This document shows positions 50,225 through 63,073 of a stretch of DNA of 64,000 bases, piece after piece. Position numbers and translations under genes: made by a program. Positions within the stretch are counted from its first letter, which is position 1; each line of letters starts with the position of its first letter. Below the pieces are notes generated by a model. It was not told the origin of the DNA and searched no databases. It saw only the letters and a program-made list of their open reading frames with translations. This DNA is from Epiperipatus broadwayi (Eukaryota; Onychophora; Udeonychophora; Euonychophora; Peripatidae): the NCBI GenBank assembly GCA_028023455.1, contig JAQFVV010006238.1:8111349-8175348 (forward strand), given 5' to 3'.

Positions 50225-52879
50225 AGTTATAAAACACTTTCCTACCTACATAGATTCAAACTACTGTTTTAATAAATGTTAATATATACATGCTGATCTT
50301 ATTTCCTATTCCAAATACTTTAAAATAAATTAGGATACGTATATCCCATGCCATTTATCATATTATATATATAAATACATACTCGGTTTATTTATACTTC
50401 AATATTTGGTACAATATATAATTGTGCAAGTAGAGCAGAAGTGAGGAGATGTCTGTGTCTCTCGTTGACCCAACAAATGTAATGGATAGAAAGTATAACA
50501 AGATAGTAAATATAAATAATCAGAAGGAGTTAACAAAATTATGTATATTCAATGTAGCTACTACTCTAATAATGATGATCAAATAACTAATCTAATACTA
50601 AAGATTAAGAGTAATTATTCCAAAAGTATTTTTTATTTCTCTTCCTATATTCAATTTAAAAGTAATATTTATGTGCCAATCTTTTTAAATCAAAAACCTG
50701 CTTTTGGAAATTTTAATACCACTAATCATCATCCTTTTAAATTATTACCATTATCTTGTATGTCTGACACTATATTGTATTGGTTAATTAAAAAAATAAG
50801 GTAAATTTATTTATAATAAAAAATGAAATCATTGCTATATTTCTGCAACTGCTAACATGTAAATACAAAACAAATATTGGAAAATAAAATAAAACTACTT
50901 ATTGGTATTATAACTTAAGGACTTATGGTTAAATATAAAGATCAGATTTTACCATAATAAAAATTGTTGTAAAGTTTAAAATCATGGTTTTCAGCAGATA
51001 CCATGTTTGCTATATATATGCATATCTTTATTCATAGTTTTTATATATCCAATTCTGATTATGATGATCCTCTTTGAAAACTGGTGACTGTAAATATGGA
51101 AGATGGATTTTAGTACAGAAATACAGTAGGTCTTTACAGCAAAGTCCATCCTTTCAGCATGTTTTTTTTCTTTAAAGCAGACAACGTTGTATTTTAAAAA
51201 TTTTCAGTGTTTATCTGAAATTAATTGCATGGTTCCAGATCTTTTGCTGGGTGTCATTTGATTTTTTTTAGACAGCTATATTACATAGTTCTCTGCTAGC
51301 TAATATTGTGGTACTTGCTGTGAAAGATGGAATATCGAAAAATACGTTAAAATTGTCAACAAGGTATAGCTACTCAAATATTTCTGAAGGAAATAGTTTT
51401 AACCAGTAGTTTCTCCTCTCTTCTTGGAACTAATCAGGTTTTCTTCTTGAGTGAAGCCTTAGACTAGACTACAGTTGTTTTATATTTTTTTTCCACATCT
51501 ATTTATATATCACCACAACATGCGTTTTTAACATCTAACGCATAATCATATCTTTATTTAATTATATTAGGTTGCTTATTTAAAAATGTATTTAACAAGA
51601 CCTAATTACAAGATTTAATATATATATATATGTTTACAAAAACATTTTTTTAAATTCATTAATTTATTTTATAAACGATTATATATATATATATATTACA
51701 GTAAATGATAGAAAGAAGGAAAAAAATCATGACCAACTTTTGAAAATTGTCTTCTAACTTTCTTAGTTTTAATGCCTTATAATTTTTAATAATGCATCTA
51801 GATTTTTCATTCTATCAACTATAAGAAAAAGACAAGCTATCTCTTTAATACCTTATCCAGCAGGGAAATTTGAACGAATCACAAAATAACATACATTTGC
51901 TTAAATTATGCAAATTAAATTCATTTGCATATACCAAAAACAATTGATAGTATAATAAAATCTATAAATTAATTATTTTATGAAACATTTAATAGTATGA
52001 TGAACTCTACAGATATAATTCTTTTTAGTTTCTTAAAATGGTAAAATATAGTTATGCGCATGCAACACACATATATATCTCAATATATAAATTTATTAAT
52101 CAATCTATCATGGTTTTTTTAAAACTTTTTTTGACCATGCCGCTTTCTAATGTAATTTGAGCTGCAATTAAATTTGTTCTGTTGCTATAAATACATATCA
52201 ATATTTTTTATTTTAAATGTAGTATTATTACTTTTGTGTTACTTTTTTTTTTATTAAAGGCATTGAACAGTTTAAATATATTTTTTATTACAAAATTTTA
52301 CATTTTCATATCTTATATACATATCATCGTCAAAGACATTTAAAAGTACAATGCCAATCTAAAATTGCATATATTATCACATACATATTTATGTAAGAAA
52401 TGTAGTAGATATATATGCTATATTTGCAGAAAAATTGATAAAAATATTATTTTGATGGTCTCATTATTTTGACATGTTTGTTTAATCATAAGATTTATTT
52501 TTTAATATTCCTGAAGATGGCATTCATCTAAAAGTTCAAAATATAGAAATTTTGGAATAAAATCTATATAAAATTTAAAGATTTCCGTGCTTTTAACAAC
52601 AGATGGAAAAAAAATGTGTAAACACAGAAGTAATATGTGTACTAGACAAAATGATATTCAATATACCAATAAATATAGAAAAATATAAACACAAAAATAA
52701 CATATATATATATATCATACAAAATGATTTTTAATATATTAACAAACAAATATTATATATAGCTTAGGGTAATGAATACCAACTTGAGTAGAATTTATTC
52801 AAAATGGCAATCATACTACAAGCTATCTATAGTTTCTCTATATATTGATATATTGTATATTGTAGAGTTAATTTCAATG

Positions 52880-52947
<68 letters not shown>

Positions 52948-54620
52948 CAAATCGATGTCTGAACTTCTTCAAAGTAATATACGTAAATTTATAAATAAAT
53001 ATTAGAAAATACAGTATTTTATAATATTTATTTTTAAATTTACATAAATATAAACATTAAAAACCTAAAGCTAAACTAGTCAATAAAATAATCAAAATTA
53101 CCTTAAATTCACAAGTCAACCAGACTAGCCAAAACCTTAAGAAGTCTGGTTGTAACAGGGAAACCATTGCTTGTGTTTTAGAGTTTATATTTTTTGACTA
53201 GTATGGATGAGTTGTGAATTTGGGGTAATTTTCATTATAGATATATATTGTGTGTGTGCACATGTGCGAGCATGCACTGTGATAGTATAAAATCAAATGA
53301 AATAACCACATGTATTCATGATTATACATTGCATAGCCAAACGGCTGGATTGAATATTTGCTAAGATTAGTATGCACAAATCTGTCAAATGTTCATGGTA
53401 GAAAAACACCCCTTCATATTCTCAGGGAACACAATCCAGATCTTTTATCTTTGGGAGTGCTGGATGTGTGTGTGTTTATATATACAAAGAGTTATGTGAC
53501 AAAAGTTAGGTTTTATTTTTTACAACCCAACTTTCATTAACTCTTAAAGATACTGTATTAATTATTTCTTACTATCCATCCATAATAACTCTTTGATTAT
53601 GGCACTCAAAAAAACACATATGAATATATGTTCCAATATAAAATATATTTTAGAAAAGAAAATATATATATATTTGATATAGATATTTAATTTAATAAAT
53701 ATTTAATATTAATAATATATAGAAATTAAAAGTACAGCAAATATGATTTACCACAAAACAAATCAAAAAATACAGTAACTGATACCAGTTGGCAATAACA
53801 ATGCACGTAAGTTGCGCTACAACTTAGATTTAAAACTGAAATTTAAGTATAGTTAATACAAACATTTATATAATAATAAAATTAACCTTAGATGTAAATA
53901 TACACAAAAGAATAAATTGCCCACTCCCACATATTATGGGCACACCATAAATTATATAACAAAGAGTAATACCTGAAAACCTATTTATTTTAATCTAAAT
54001 AAAACAGTGATGAGATGTATGTACATGTTGGTTCAAAGATTAAATTAATGTGTATTTGAAAAGAACATTAAAAAAGTATATTTTAAAACAAAAGATAATT
54101 TTTAAAACTTAAAGATATATAAACAAAAATATTCCAAGTTGACATTTAAATGTATATTTATTAAGAAGAATTTTTTTTTTTCTTCTCAATTTCAGAATAA
54201 ACAAGTTGTTAATTGGAATTTAGCTAGGTTAATGATCATGTGATAAATTCTAAACGGTTTAATAATAAAATGAACGTTTATTTTTCATTGGGTAGAATTA
54301 TGAAAGAATAGGGTGGTGGGGTTTCTCTCATGCATTTTTGGGAAAAAAGAAAAGGGATTAATATCTTTGAAACAGTTTTATTAATTATTTTTATAAAAAA
54401 GAAGATATTAAAAATTTTAAATGTTGTTCATCAATTAAGTAAGAGGAAATATGATTTTATTTCTGAAGAAAAAAATTATGTTTCCCAAATAAATGTATAA
54501 ATAAAATATTTTATTTTGAAAGTAATTATAAATGACAATAACAGTGGGATTCAGCTTTATCTGTGAAGATTTGTTTTCCAAATTAGTATATAAATATAAA
54601 TTTCTGAGAAAAAAAATCTT
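48850..54620. other. AT-rich intergenic DNA with (TA)n tracts
   Basis: No gene recognised; frames up to 97 codons lack motifs. Simple repeats: (TA)n at 50180-50220, preceded by a partial duplicate with GTCAGTTAGAATATATA, and (TA)n at 52881-52946. Confidence 0.5.
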
Positions 54621-54624
54621 TTTT

Positions 54625-54815
54625 TGTAAACAGAAAATTAATTGATCAAGGCATAATACAGTAATTTCTGAGATAATCATGTAATTGGATGGATGATTGA
54701 TATCAAATTTGTATTTAAAAAAAATAGTATGGACAGCAGAATTCAGTAGCATCGGCAAGTAAACAGTAAGAAGTTTAGCTTGGAAGTCTGATGTTAAACT
54801 GATCCTATTCTTGGT
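54625..54815 (+). repeat. Dispersed repeat G2
   Basis: Homologous to G1 (19065-19265): ATTGATCAAGGCATAATA, AATCATGTAATTGGATGGAT, AGTAAACAGTAAGAAG, then GGAAGTCTGATGTTAAACTG. Possibly a SINE with a poor B-box; ends not defined. Confidence 0.5.
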
Positions 54816-55059
54816 TATTTCAGTTCTGTCACATCTGATGCTCAAATTTTTTATATAAATTTCTGAATAGAAAATAATTAGATTATTTTATTAATATAAT
54901 CATTGTTTACACAGTTGGAAAATATAAACCAATAAAACCTCATTTGACACCTGTAACCAAATTGATTTCCAATTGGGGCTAGTAACTTGATAATAAAATA
55001 AAGATATACAATATGTCGGCTAGACAAAAGAAACATTTGCTTCAAAAGATCCAGATATA

Positions 55060-55210
55060 CTTCTTGAAGATGCAGAGCTCCTCACTGAGGAAAGCCATAA
55101 ACTAAAAATTATATTGGAAATATTGAATTGGGCAGCCCTGATAAGAATTTATTAAGCATTATCATGTGATATCTATTGATTTCTAAAGCTTACACTAGAT
55201 GACATTACTA
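55060..55210 (+). repeat. Decayed family A arm (A7) with hammerhead relic
   Basis: AGCTCCTCACTGAGGAAAGC parallels the hammerhead start of A1/A3 (UCCUCA, CUGAGGA). A degraded stem II, AAAUUAUAUUGGAAAUAUUG and the terminal block TCTATTGATTTCTAAAGCTT follow. The ribozyme is inactive by inspection. It lies upstream of the Penelope-like remnants on the same strand. Confidence 0.6.
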
Positions 55211-55479
55211 TGATAAAAAAATGTTGCTAAAAATATACTGATTAGGATTATAATTGTTTTCCCTACCTATGGAAAAGGAAATAAATAATATTATTGATTA
55301 TGTAGATATTAGAATTCAAACAAACAATAAATAATAAAAAAATATGTATTGAAATAAGCGGATTTTTCTTAAAAATAGAGTTTATAGTTTATTAAGTAAT
55401 GAAGGTCAGTGTATATAAAATAAAAATTAATAACAATAAAATAAAGGAATAAGATTGTACTCTAGTAATAAATTTTTAA

Positions 55480-55960
55480 AAGAATAAATTGATATTATAA
55501 AAAATGAAGCAAAGATAAATGATTATCTTATTAAATGAATTAATAAATTATACAAAAGTAAAAATATAGAAATAACAATAGATAAGAAAGATATGGACCA
55601 TAAAAATATAGAAAATTATCAAAAAGTTTATTTTATAAGATAAGTAAAATAATAAAAAAAAATAGACTGGAAGTGTAATAATAAATTTGTAATTAGACCA
55701 ATATATAAAAAAAATATAAATTTAGATAAAGTAATAAATGTAAAAAAGAAAAAATTGGAAAATATGAATGGCATTTATGTTGTAAATTGCTGAAATTGTA
55801 AGAGAGATGATAAAAATATTTATTATGTAAAAACAACAAAACATAAATTGAAAACTAGATTAAAATTTCTAATATACATTTACATATGAAAGAATCTAAG
55901 CATTTGGAAAATATGAGATCTAATTAAATAAAGTTGTTAAAAAAACTTTATATATAAATA
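55480..55960 (+). pseudogene. Possible decayed GIY-YIG-type coding remnant
   Basis: A-rich sequence that, translated with stops ignored, contains NMNGIYVVNC and IYYVKTTKHKLKTRLKF, spaced like a GIY-YIG nuclease core with a following arginine. Many stops. It could be a second Penelope-like fragment or chance in A-rich DNA. Confidence 0.35.
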
Positions 55961-56429
55961 TGAAAGACTTATTTTGAACAGAAAATATTAGGAATCTAGT
56001 ATAATGATAAAAGTGTAATTATAATAATTGAAGGATATTTTATGTAAAAATGTAAATTAAAAAAGCATTTAAATGTAAAAAAATGTCATTACATATAAAA
56101 GTAAGCATAAAGTAAGTTAAAATTGTAATCAATGAGATAAAATATTCTTCATTGCATTCTTTTGGGAATTCATTATATATATATTTTTGTAAACATATAT
56201 TTTTATATAATGATTATGAAAACCTTTGCTAATACAAATGTAATAAATTTCTAACATACATTATAGATATGCTTTACAAGGTATCTATGATTATGGTGTT
56301 TGGCACCATAATTGCACTAAGTTAAATAAAACTGAGAATGTTCTTCTTATTTTATACACTATGCAACATAGTTATATAAGTATTCTTAAAGTTTATCATA
56401 TATATATCCAGCACAATTACTTTCAGTGG

Positions 56430-56865
56430 CAGAAACATTGTTGCCATGTTAGATAGAACTAAGAGACATTTTGATGATAACCATTTTCATCAAGATATCT
56501 ATGCTACATAAAAAATGCTTTTTCATAATCATTTTGATCACAGGAATATTAATAGGGCTTGCTTATATAATAAGAAAAAATATTTTTTTGAAAATTAAGA
56601 CAGCCCTACCATATATAAAAGGTGTAATTGATAAAATTGGAAGTGTTTAAAGAAAAATAATATCCACACAATTTATATGGCATTTAAAAAAATTAATGAA
56701 GTATTTGCATGCCCTAAAGATAAAATTATTTTGGAATGTCATGGTGTGTATGAAATTCCATATGGAGCTTGTTTACATGCATACATTAAACAGACCAATT
56801 ACAGAATAAACATAAGAAAGAAAGAACACATTTTAGCAGTTAGAGATTTCTTTATTGAATGACTT
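56430..56865 (+). pseudogene. Penelope-like element fragment with GIY-YIG endonuclease core
   Basis: Penelope-like elements encode a reverse transcriptase with a C-terminal GIY-YIG nuclease. Here an upstream piece reads ALPYIKGVIDKIGSV (near 56602-56648), the typical linker before the nuclease. Then a 61-codon frame (56677-56862) has CPKDKI and GVYEIP (23-28). It continues with AYIKQT (35-40), where the glycine of YIG is lysine, and RKKEH (47-51) with the expected arginine and EH. At least one stop (near 56648) and a frame change separate the two pieces. No reverse transcriptase motifs were recovered upstream. Inactive remnant. Confidence 0.75.
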
Positions 56866-56869
56866 CTAG

Positions 56870-58310
56870 TTTCTAACAGAAAACAAATAAAAAATCATGC
56901 ATTTTATTGTATACATATATAATTTTATTTTCATTTCATTCTATGGTTAATAATTTTGCATACTTGTGTTAATATTATTTAATGCACATTTGAAGTGTTT
57001 TTAATTTTTTCTTTGCACTTCAGTACATGATAGCAATAAATATCTTTTAAATACATGTTACATATGGTGCAATTTTTTCAACCGCAATCATGGCACAGTT
57101 AAACATATACTGAATTTTAATCATGAAATAAATATTATTTTTATTTGTAACAAAATTATACGTTTAATGCATTTGATTATTGATCATGATAAAAAGCACA
57201 TCAATTCATCTTAAACACAAAGAAAAGTTTTATCAAATGTGTATGACCAATGATTAACAATAAAAATATTATTTTTTAATATTATCAAAAAAATTGCACT
57301 TTTATAAACTGTAGTTCATTTTTATTAACAAATTTACAATATGGTCTTAAAAATCATAATTTTATTATATGGTATATAATTAATATCTCAGTGGGGTGCA
57401 ACACCAATATAGCAGTTGGAATATTTATAGATCATAGTAATTAGTTAATTATGGTTTGTTGAGAATTTTTCACTCTTTCTCTCTTATTTTCTTCTCTAGA
57501 TAAGAATAATCAGAATGAATTTCCACCAGAATTGGTCTTACAGTAATAAGAATCACATGGGTTAGATCCATCACTATGGGAATCAATTACTAGCAAGAAA
57601 GAATACAAATGTGCTGCTATCGAAGTTATTATTGTGTTATTATAGATAATGCACCATTAAGTTTTTTTTTCTTTTCCAATAACTAGGTCCATGTTTAACA
57701 AAATACAATTTGTATGATACTTTTAGCTATCACAGTTTGTTTATTTGGAATGGAGTTTATAAACAAAGCCATCATTTATTTGATATGTCAAACAATATCT
57801 CACAATTATTGTAATCATTGCAATTGTAAAAGGATCTACATTTACACTTTTTTATTCTTATTTATTTACTATATTAATAGAGATCTCTTATTAGAATGCA
57901 GTAAAAAAAATCACAGTAAGTATAAAGTAAAATGTTCAAGAGGTCATGTGACACTCAAGCATTCTAATGGCATATTGAGAATTTTACAGTTCAACTTAGA
58001 TAATCTGATCCAAGGCATACTGAGCTGAAAATCAATTCCGAATCCACCATATTACCACTAAGCTAACCTGCCAAGGCAAAAAACAGTCTGTCAGTGACAA
58101 ATTATACATCAACTACTAAATATGATCTGTACACTTTGATGCAATGTTCAGATGATAGCCTCTGGAGCCCAAATTTTATCTGTTGCACCTGATCCCTTTC
58201 AGTTCTCATTGCTTATTTGCTTATACTACTTACGAGCTTGCAAGCAATTATTATTATTATTATTTATTGCAAGTATGTGCTAATAATTTGGCTATTACTT
58301 TCATGATATT
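56870..58310. other. AT-rich intergenic DNA, possible G-like repeat near 57900
   Basis: No gene. At 57925-57955 AATGTTCAAGAGGTCATGTGACACTC resembles the TCATGTGA-bearing tails of the repeats in this window. The match does not extend convincingly. Confidence 0.4.
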
Positions 58311-58316
58311 AATTTT

Positions 58317-58583
58317 CTGTTTATCTGTGCCCTCATGGTTTAATACAACAGTTGAGTAGTCTACTTAAAAGTCAGTAGCCCTTGATTCACATTGTGGCTT
58401 TGTCCCTTTTGATAATCAAATATTGCATAAATCCTCAACATTTTTTTTCTTTACCTTACTGTTTATCAGTGCCCTTGTAGTTTAATAAAGCAGTTGAGTG
58501 GGCCACTTGAGAGTCAATGGTTTATGAATCACAGTGTGGCTCTGTTCTTTTTTGGCAATTAAACATTGCATAAACTCTCAACA
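58317..58583 (+). repeat. Tandem pair of about 125-bp SINE-like units
   Basis: Unit 1 (58317-58440) and unit 2 (58459-58583) share CTGTTTATC, GTGCCCT, AGTTGAGT, TTCACA/ATCACA..GTGGCT, and ATTGCATAAAYYCTCAACA. They are about 80% alike by eye and separated by a T-rich spacer that may be the tail of unit 1. tRNA-like character is uncertain. Confidence 0.65.
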
Positions 58584-58589
58584 ACAAAA

Positions 58590-59930
58590 CGTTTAATTAT
58601 TTTATCTTAGTGTTTGTTGTGCACGCAATAAAAAATTAGATAATAGGTGGGTAGGGTGATCAAAAATACACTGTATTCACACACCCTTAATTGCTTTCGT
58701 GGTATTGACCCCAAATGTTTTGATGTATATCATTTCAAGATGTGTGGCAACAAAATTCGTTCTCCTAATTATTTGTTTCAATTAAAATACAATTTTCTCT
58801 GCTGATTAATGTTTAAACTGAATTGTCGCTTCATTTTCTTGTGATTAAATTGAAATGTCATTTTTGATTATGTTTGCTGCAAGGTTAAACCTAAAATTGC
58901 ATTTTTAAAAGTGCATTTGATGAATCATTAAAAATGTATCACTGGCAAAAAGAAAACTATATATATATAAATAAATAATTAAAATATACTTTGGCTAAAA
59001 ACTGTGCATCTGTAAATAAAATGTTCTGTAGTCTCAAGAGCCAAAATCGCTGCTTTGATGGATAATAAAGTAGATGAATAAAAGAAAAAGTGAAAGTATA
59101 TTTACATTTAAGTAATAAAATTAAATGTAGACAGAAAGTATAGCACAAACAATCTAGCTAAAAATAAACTATGAAATTCTGTACTGAGTTTCAAGAGAAT
59201 GTGTAAGTGATGATCATGGAATTATCTTTATACATAAGAGATGATGATAATTAATGCTCATTGGAGAGTGTATTGTGTTGTTTCATAAGCTAAAGCTTTA
59301 ATCAAGAGCATGTCACTGCTTTAGTATCACCAATGGTAAGTGTAAGAATAGCTAGTTGCACTACATTCAAGCATTGAGGACTTGGGTTCAAAGGTGTAAA
59401 CAATACAGGAATGAATTTGCAATTACCTTTTAATTTCTTATTGGATTTACAGGATGCTCATAATTGTGTTTTATTTTTGCCAGTTCAAAGATGGTATGCA
59501 GAATGCACTTAATTGATCACAACACATAAAGACTTTGGTTATGTAATTAATATTCAACAAACTCAAGTTCATTATCAGCCAGTGAAGAAAAAAAATGTCA
59601 AGCTTAATAATGCAAATTTAATTTTAAATATATTTAAAAGGTGGAGTTAATTGTTAAAGCACAGCGTACATTCCAATGTACTGTTACTGCTTTTAACACA
59701 TTAAAACAGGAAATTTAATTACAATGAAATAACCACAGCAACTTAATTAGGCGAATAAAGAACTTTTATTTTAATTAATTTTCTGTATGAAAGACAGACT
59801 TGGACAGCCTATCACTGTAACATAATGGTATTAGAGAAAATTTATTTAACGTTCCTCTTTAAAACTGCAAGCCCATATGAAAAATCGATATTTTTCATTT
59901 TGCTGGATGTGATATTATACAATTCAGTAT
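58590..59930. other. AT-rich intergenic DNA, nothing firm
   Basis: No gene. A single tRNA-like patch at about 59345-59405 (GAGGACTTGGGTTCAAAGG) could be a decayed SINE. Confidence 0.45.
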
Positions 59931-59934
59931 TTAA

Positions 59935-60160
59935 ATTAACACACTGTACAGGCTTACACCTGCACATACAGATATATATGTAATATATAAAAGATTCGAA
60001 CTCAGACTTTCACCCAACCCTCAACTTTCCAAGCCATCTCATATTGCTGACCCATCTGATCACACATGTTGAAAAGATAAATAATTACCAATATATGTAT
60101 TTTGTGCTAAACCAGCACTCATCAGTTGGTCTAGATTACCATCTCCACACATATATACAA
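59935..60160 (-). mobile_element. Hammerhead-bearing repeat E3
   Basis: On the minus strand: hammerhead (60130-60087), AATTATTTATCTTTTCAAC, ATGGGTCAGCAATATGAG, GTGAAAGTCTGAGTTCGAAT (a good pol III B-box), then ACAGGTGTAAGCCTGTA-like end. The combination of a hammerhead with a tRNA-like B-box is the clearest in this copy. Confidence 0.78.
60087..60130 (-). ncRNA. Hammerhead ribozyme in E3
   Basis: Minus strand: ACCAA, CUGAUGA, perfect 5-bp stem II GUGCU-GGUUU-AGCAC, AAAA (expected GAAA), stem III AUA-CA-UAU, A, UUGGU. Only the G of GAAA is changed, consistent with CpG decay. Confidence 0.82.
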
Positions 60161-60239
60161 TTAGTGCTCAGAGTAGATATATAAGCAATATAAAATTTCC
60201 TAAAAGGTTATTTTATATTAAATTTACTTTACACAGTTT

Positions 60240-60545
60240 GGCATAGTTGGTAGCATATCTGACTTGGGATACAGAGGTCCCAAGTTCAATACTGTCACTT
60301 GCTGTTGTAGCACTCGATTTCTTATAAACTCACAAGATATAAAGCCATTACCATTTTATCCTGTATGGTTTGGTGCAGTTGGCAGAGCATTCAAGCTAGG
60401 ATCCGGAGGTCACAGGATTGATTCTGATGCTCAGAGTTCTGGTACTCATATTTCTTATGAAGTCCTGAGCAATAATACTATTAGCATTTTTAGTAGTAAA
60501 ATTGAGTATACTTTTCAAAAGAATGGCAGTCTACTATTTGTAGTA
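60240..60545 (+). mobile_element. Dimeric tRNA-like SINE H6
   Basis: Monomer 1: TTTGGCATAGTTGGTAGCAT (A-box-like) and AGGTCCCAAGTTCAATACT (B-box), ending AAACTCACAAGATATAAAG. Monomer 2: TGGTTTGGTGCAGTTGGCAG and GAGGTCACAGGATTGATTCT, ending TGAAGTCCTGAGCAATAATA. This is the best preserved dimer in the window; the overlapping 94-codon frame has no coding meaning. Confidence 0.78.
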
Positions 60546-60549
60546 TAAC

Positions 60550-61730
60550 ACTTATTTCAAAGATGTTCCAAGAAATGTGATGTTGATTGTTTTTGTTCAG
60601 AAGATGTGTCAAAGAAAAGTATACACTGGAGAGCTCCAACTAGACATTGTGTTGAAATACTTCAGAAAACATAATTTGCTGTAGAAAAGATTGAAAGAAA
60701 GCCTTTAAAAATATAAATAAACAGAAAATTGAACTAGCATAGTTTATATGTGGAGATTGTTTGGATAATCATTGCAAAATCATCTTTAGTGCATTGTTAT
60801 CTTCTTTTAGAATTAAAATAACCATATTTATTTGCAAATGTTGGCTGCTCACCATAAAATTAATAATCAGATGGTATTATGTTGATTGGTTAAAATGTTT
60901 GGTAATGGCTATGTACTGCTTCTGATAGAGGAAATATTATCTCTATTTTATCTAAGTTTTTATTTTGCTATCTTCATTTGCTTAAGTTTTAGAAATGCTT
61001 TCATCATAAACCTGTCATTTCTCATGCCTCTGCTCATATTCATCTCTCATGCCACTCATCTTAAGCCTGTTATTTCATGTCTTTGGTCATATCTTATGTA
61101 GTTGTCAACTTTCATGCCATTGGTCAGTTCTCATGCTACTGGCCATTGCTCTTCAATAAATGGCTTTAGTTTAATTATATGAATGGAAATTCTGACTACA
61201 ATATTTTCTTGTTTTGTTTTTTTCTTTTTTTTGTCAAAAGTTTTGGGCACTACTTAATCACAATTTTGCATTCACCAGTTCAATCAATATTGAAGAGTAT
61301 TGGAGTAGGACATTGGGTAGAAGTTTCATTCAACCAATGATTATACATTTGAAAATCTCTGATGGTATAAATATTTCCTAGTGTTGCTATAAAAATTGTT
61401 CCCTCAAATGATATCTCTAGATAAAACTGCATCAGAAAGATTCTCATCAAAACAGTGAAAGTGGCTATAAAATTAATAGTGGTAATAACAAAAATAAAAA
61501 GCCCATAGTAATAATAAATATAAGTAAGTATTTTAATGCTATTTTTTCCTAATACGTAAAATGTAGAAACATTGCATAATATGAAATCTGAAAGATCTGA
61601 ATGAAGAATAGATGCAATATGTAAGAAGCTTAATACAATAAATAAAAGGCTATATGATTAAAAATGAGGGACTACACTATGTTGAATTTATTATGAGATC
61701 TAATTTTGTATTTATTATTTTTTTTTTTTT
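60550..61730. other. AT-rich intergenic DNA, nothing recognised
   Basis: No gene. A patch at 61010-61145 has several loose repeats of CTCATGCC and AGCCTGT/GGCCATT-like words, too diverged to define. Confidence 0.45.
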
Positions 61731-61734
61731 AAAA

Positions 61735-61890
61735 AAAACCCAATTATTTGAACTCAGGATTTTTTAGTTTATTTATTATCCACTCTATCTCAAGAAAAAA
61801 ATACACAACCACACACATGCAAAAAATATACATGATCCCCAATAACATATTTCATCTAGAACCAGTACTCATCAATTGGGCCACTTCACA
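61735..61890 (-). mobile_element. Hammerhead-bearing repeat E4 (decayed)
   Basis: The minus strand keeps the hammerhead (61880-61838), GAGATAGAGTGGA, and CCTGAGTTCAAATAATTGGG (B-box). Internal parts are shortened relative to E1/E2. Confidence 0.65.
61838..61880 (-). ncRNA. Hammerhead ribozyme relic in E4
   Basis: Minus strand: CCCAA, UUGAUGA (first core C to U), a weakened stem II starting GUACU, GAAA, an AU-rich stem III, UUGGG. The outer stem I pair is C-G here but A-U in E2 and E3, a compensatory change. Confidence 0.68.
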
Positions 61891-62144
61891 ATGCTCAGTT
61901 TATATTAAGATAGCAGGTCCTCAAATTTTATATACTTTTTGTCTATTTTATTAGTAGTATTTACATATGCATAGTTTTTTAATACAATAATTGTTCCAAT
62001 AATACATAAATTAATAAAAAATATGTAAATCTTCATGATATTCTTGGCAACTCCTTTTTTGGACCACAACCAATTTTTATTTTGATCACTGTTATTAGCT
62101 CATATGTACTTTTCCAGTTTTTATAAACAACTACCATACCATAT

Positions 62145-62186
62145 TAACCAACATGTAGGTGCCATTAACCAACATGTAGGTGCCAT
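62145..62186. repeat. 21-bp tandem duplication
   Basis: Two perfect adjacent copies of a 21-bp unit beginning TAACCAACATGTAGG. Likely slippage. Confidence 0.9.
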
Positions 62187-62189
62187 TCT

Positions 62190-63015
62190 CTTCACTCTCT
62201 TTTTCAAAAGTGAATGAGGATCTTCACACATGAGTCAGGTATATGAACTGTTAAGCCAGAAGACCATGGATATATTTTGTATCTTTGAAATTCCTAGATG
62301 TAAAAACAAAGTCTAATGAAATTGAAAATTATTTTACACAATCTAAACTATGTTATTTCATTAATGGTTAGCCTCTATTTTTATATTTGTGCATTTTATG
62401 AAGCTTTTATTACCTGTTTAATTTGTCTTATTACACCAATATTTCTAAGAAACTACATTATTTATCAATTTGTTGTTTGAGAATGGAAAACATTGGCTCA
62501 GTGTTGTTGAAAATAATGCCATTTTTTCTGAGAAATAAAATGGGCTATTGTTAGGGAATTTTTGGCATTGACCAGATTAAGTATTATATGAATCTCTTTT
62601 ATGAATGTAAATTTACCATGAAAAATTGGGGGCAGTTTGCGTTAAATAATGATGCAACAGTGTTACATCATGTATTATATGTTTGTATATACCCTTCCAT
62701 GTTATTTTTGCTCTATATTTTAACAACCAATTGAACACTTGAGTTATCAATGGATACCATATCATATTCTACAAAATAATTGTCACTAGACTGACTAGTT
62801 TCTGGATTATCATTAGCTAAGACTAGATTTAACAGGGAAACTTATGCAATTATGTGTCTAAAGTCTTTTCTTTTTTTATACTATTCTATTCTACTCTTAT
62901 AAATTATAGATTCCTATGAATTAACATTATAGTTAGGAGACAAAGTGTAAAGAAGTTGATATTACATGATAATGGTCAGATTTTGTCATGCAAAGATTCT
63001 AATTGCAATTGATTT

Positions 63016-63073
<58 letters not shown>

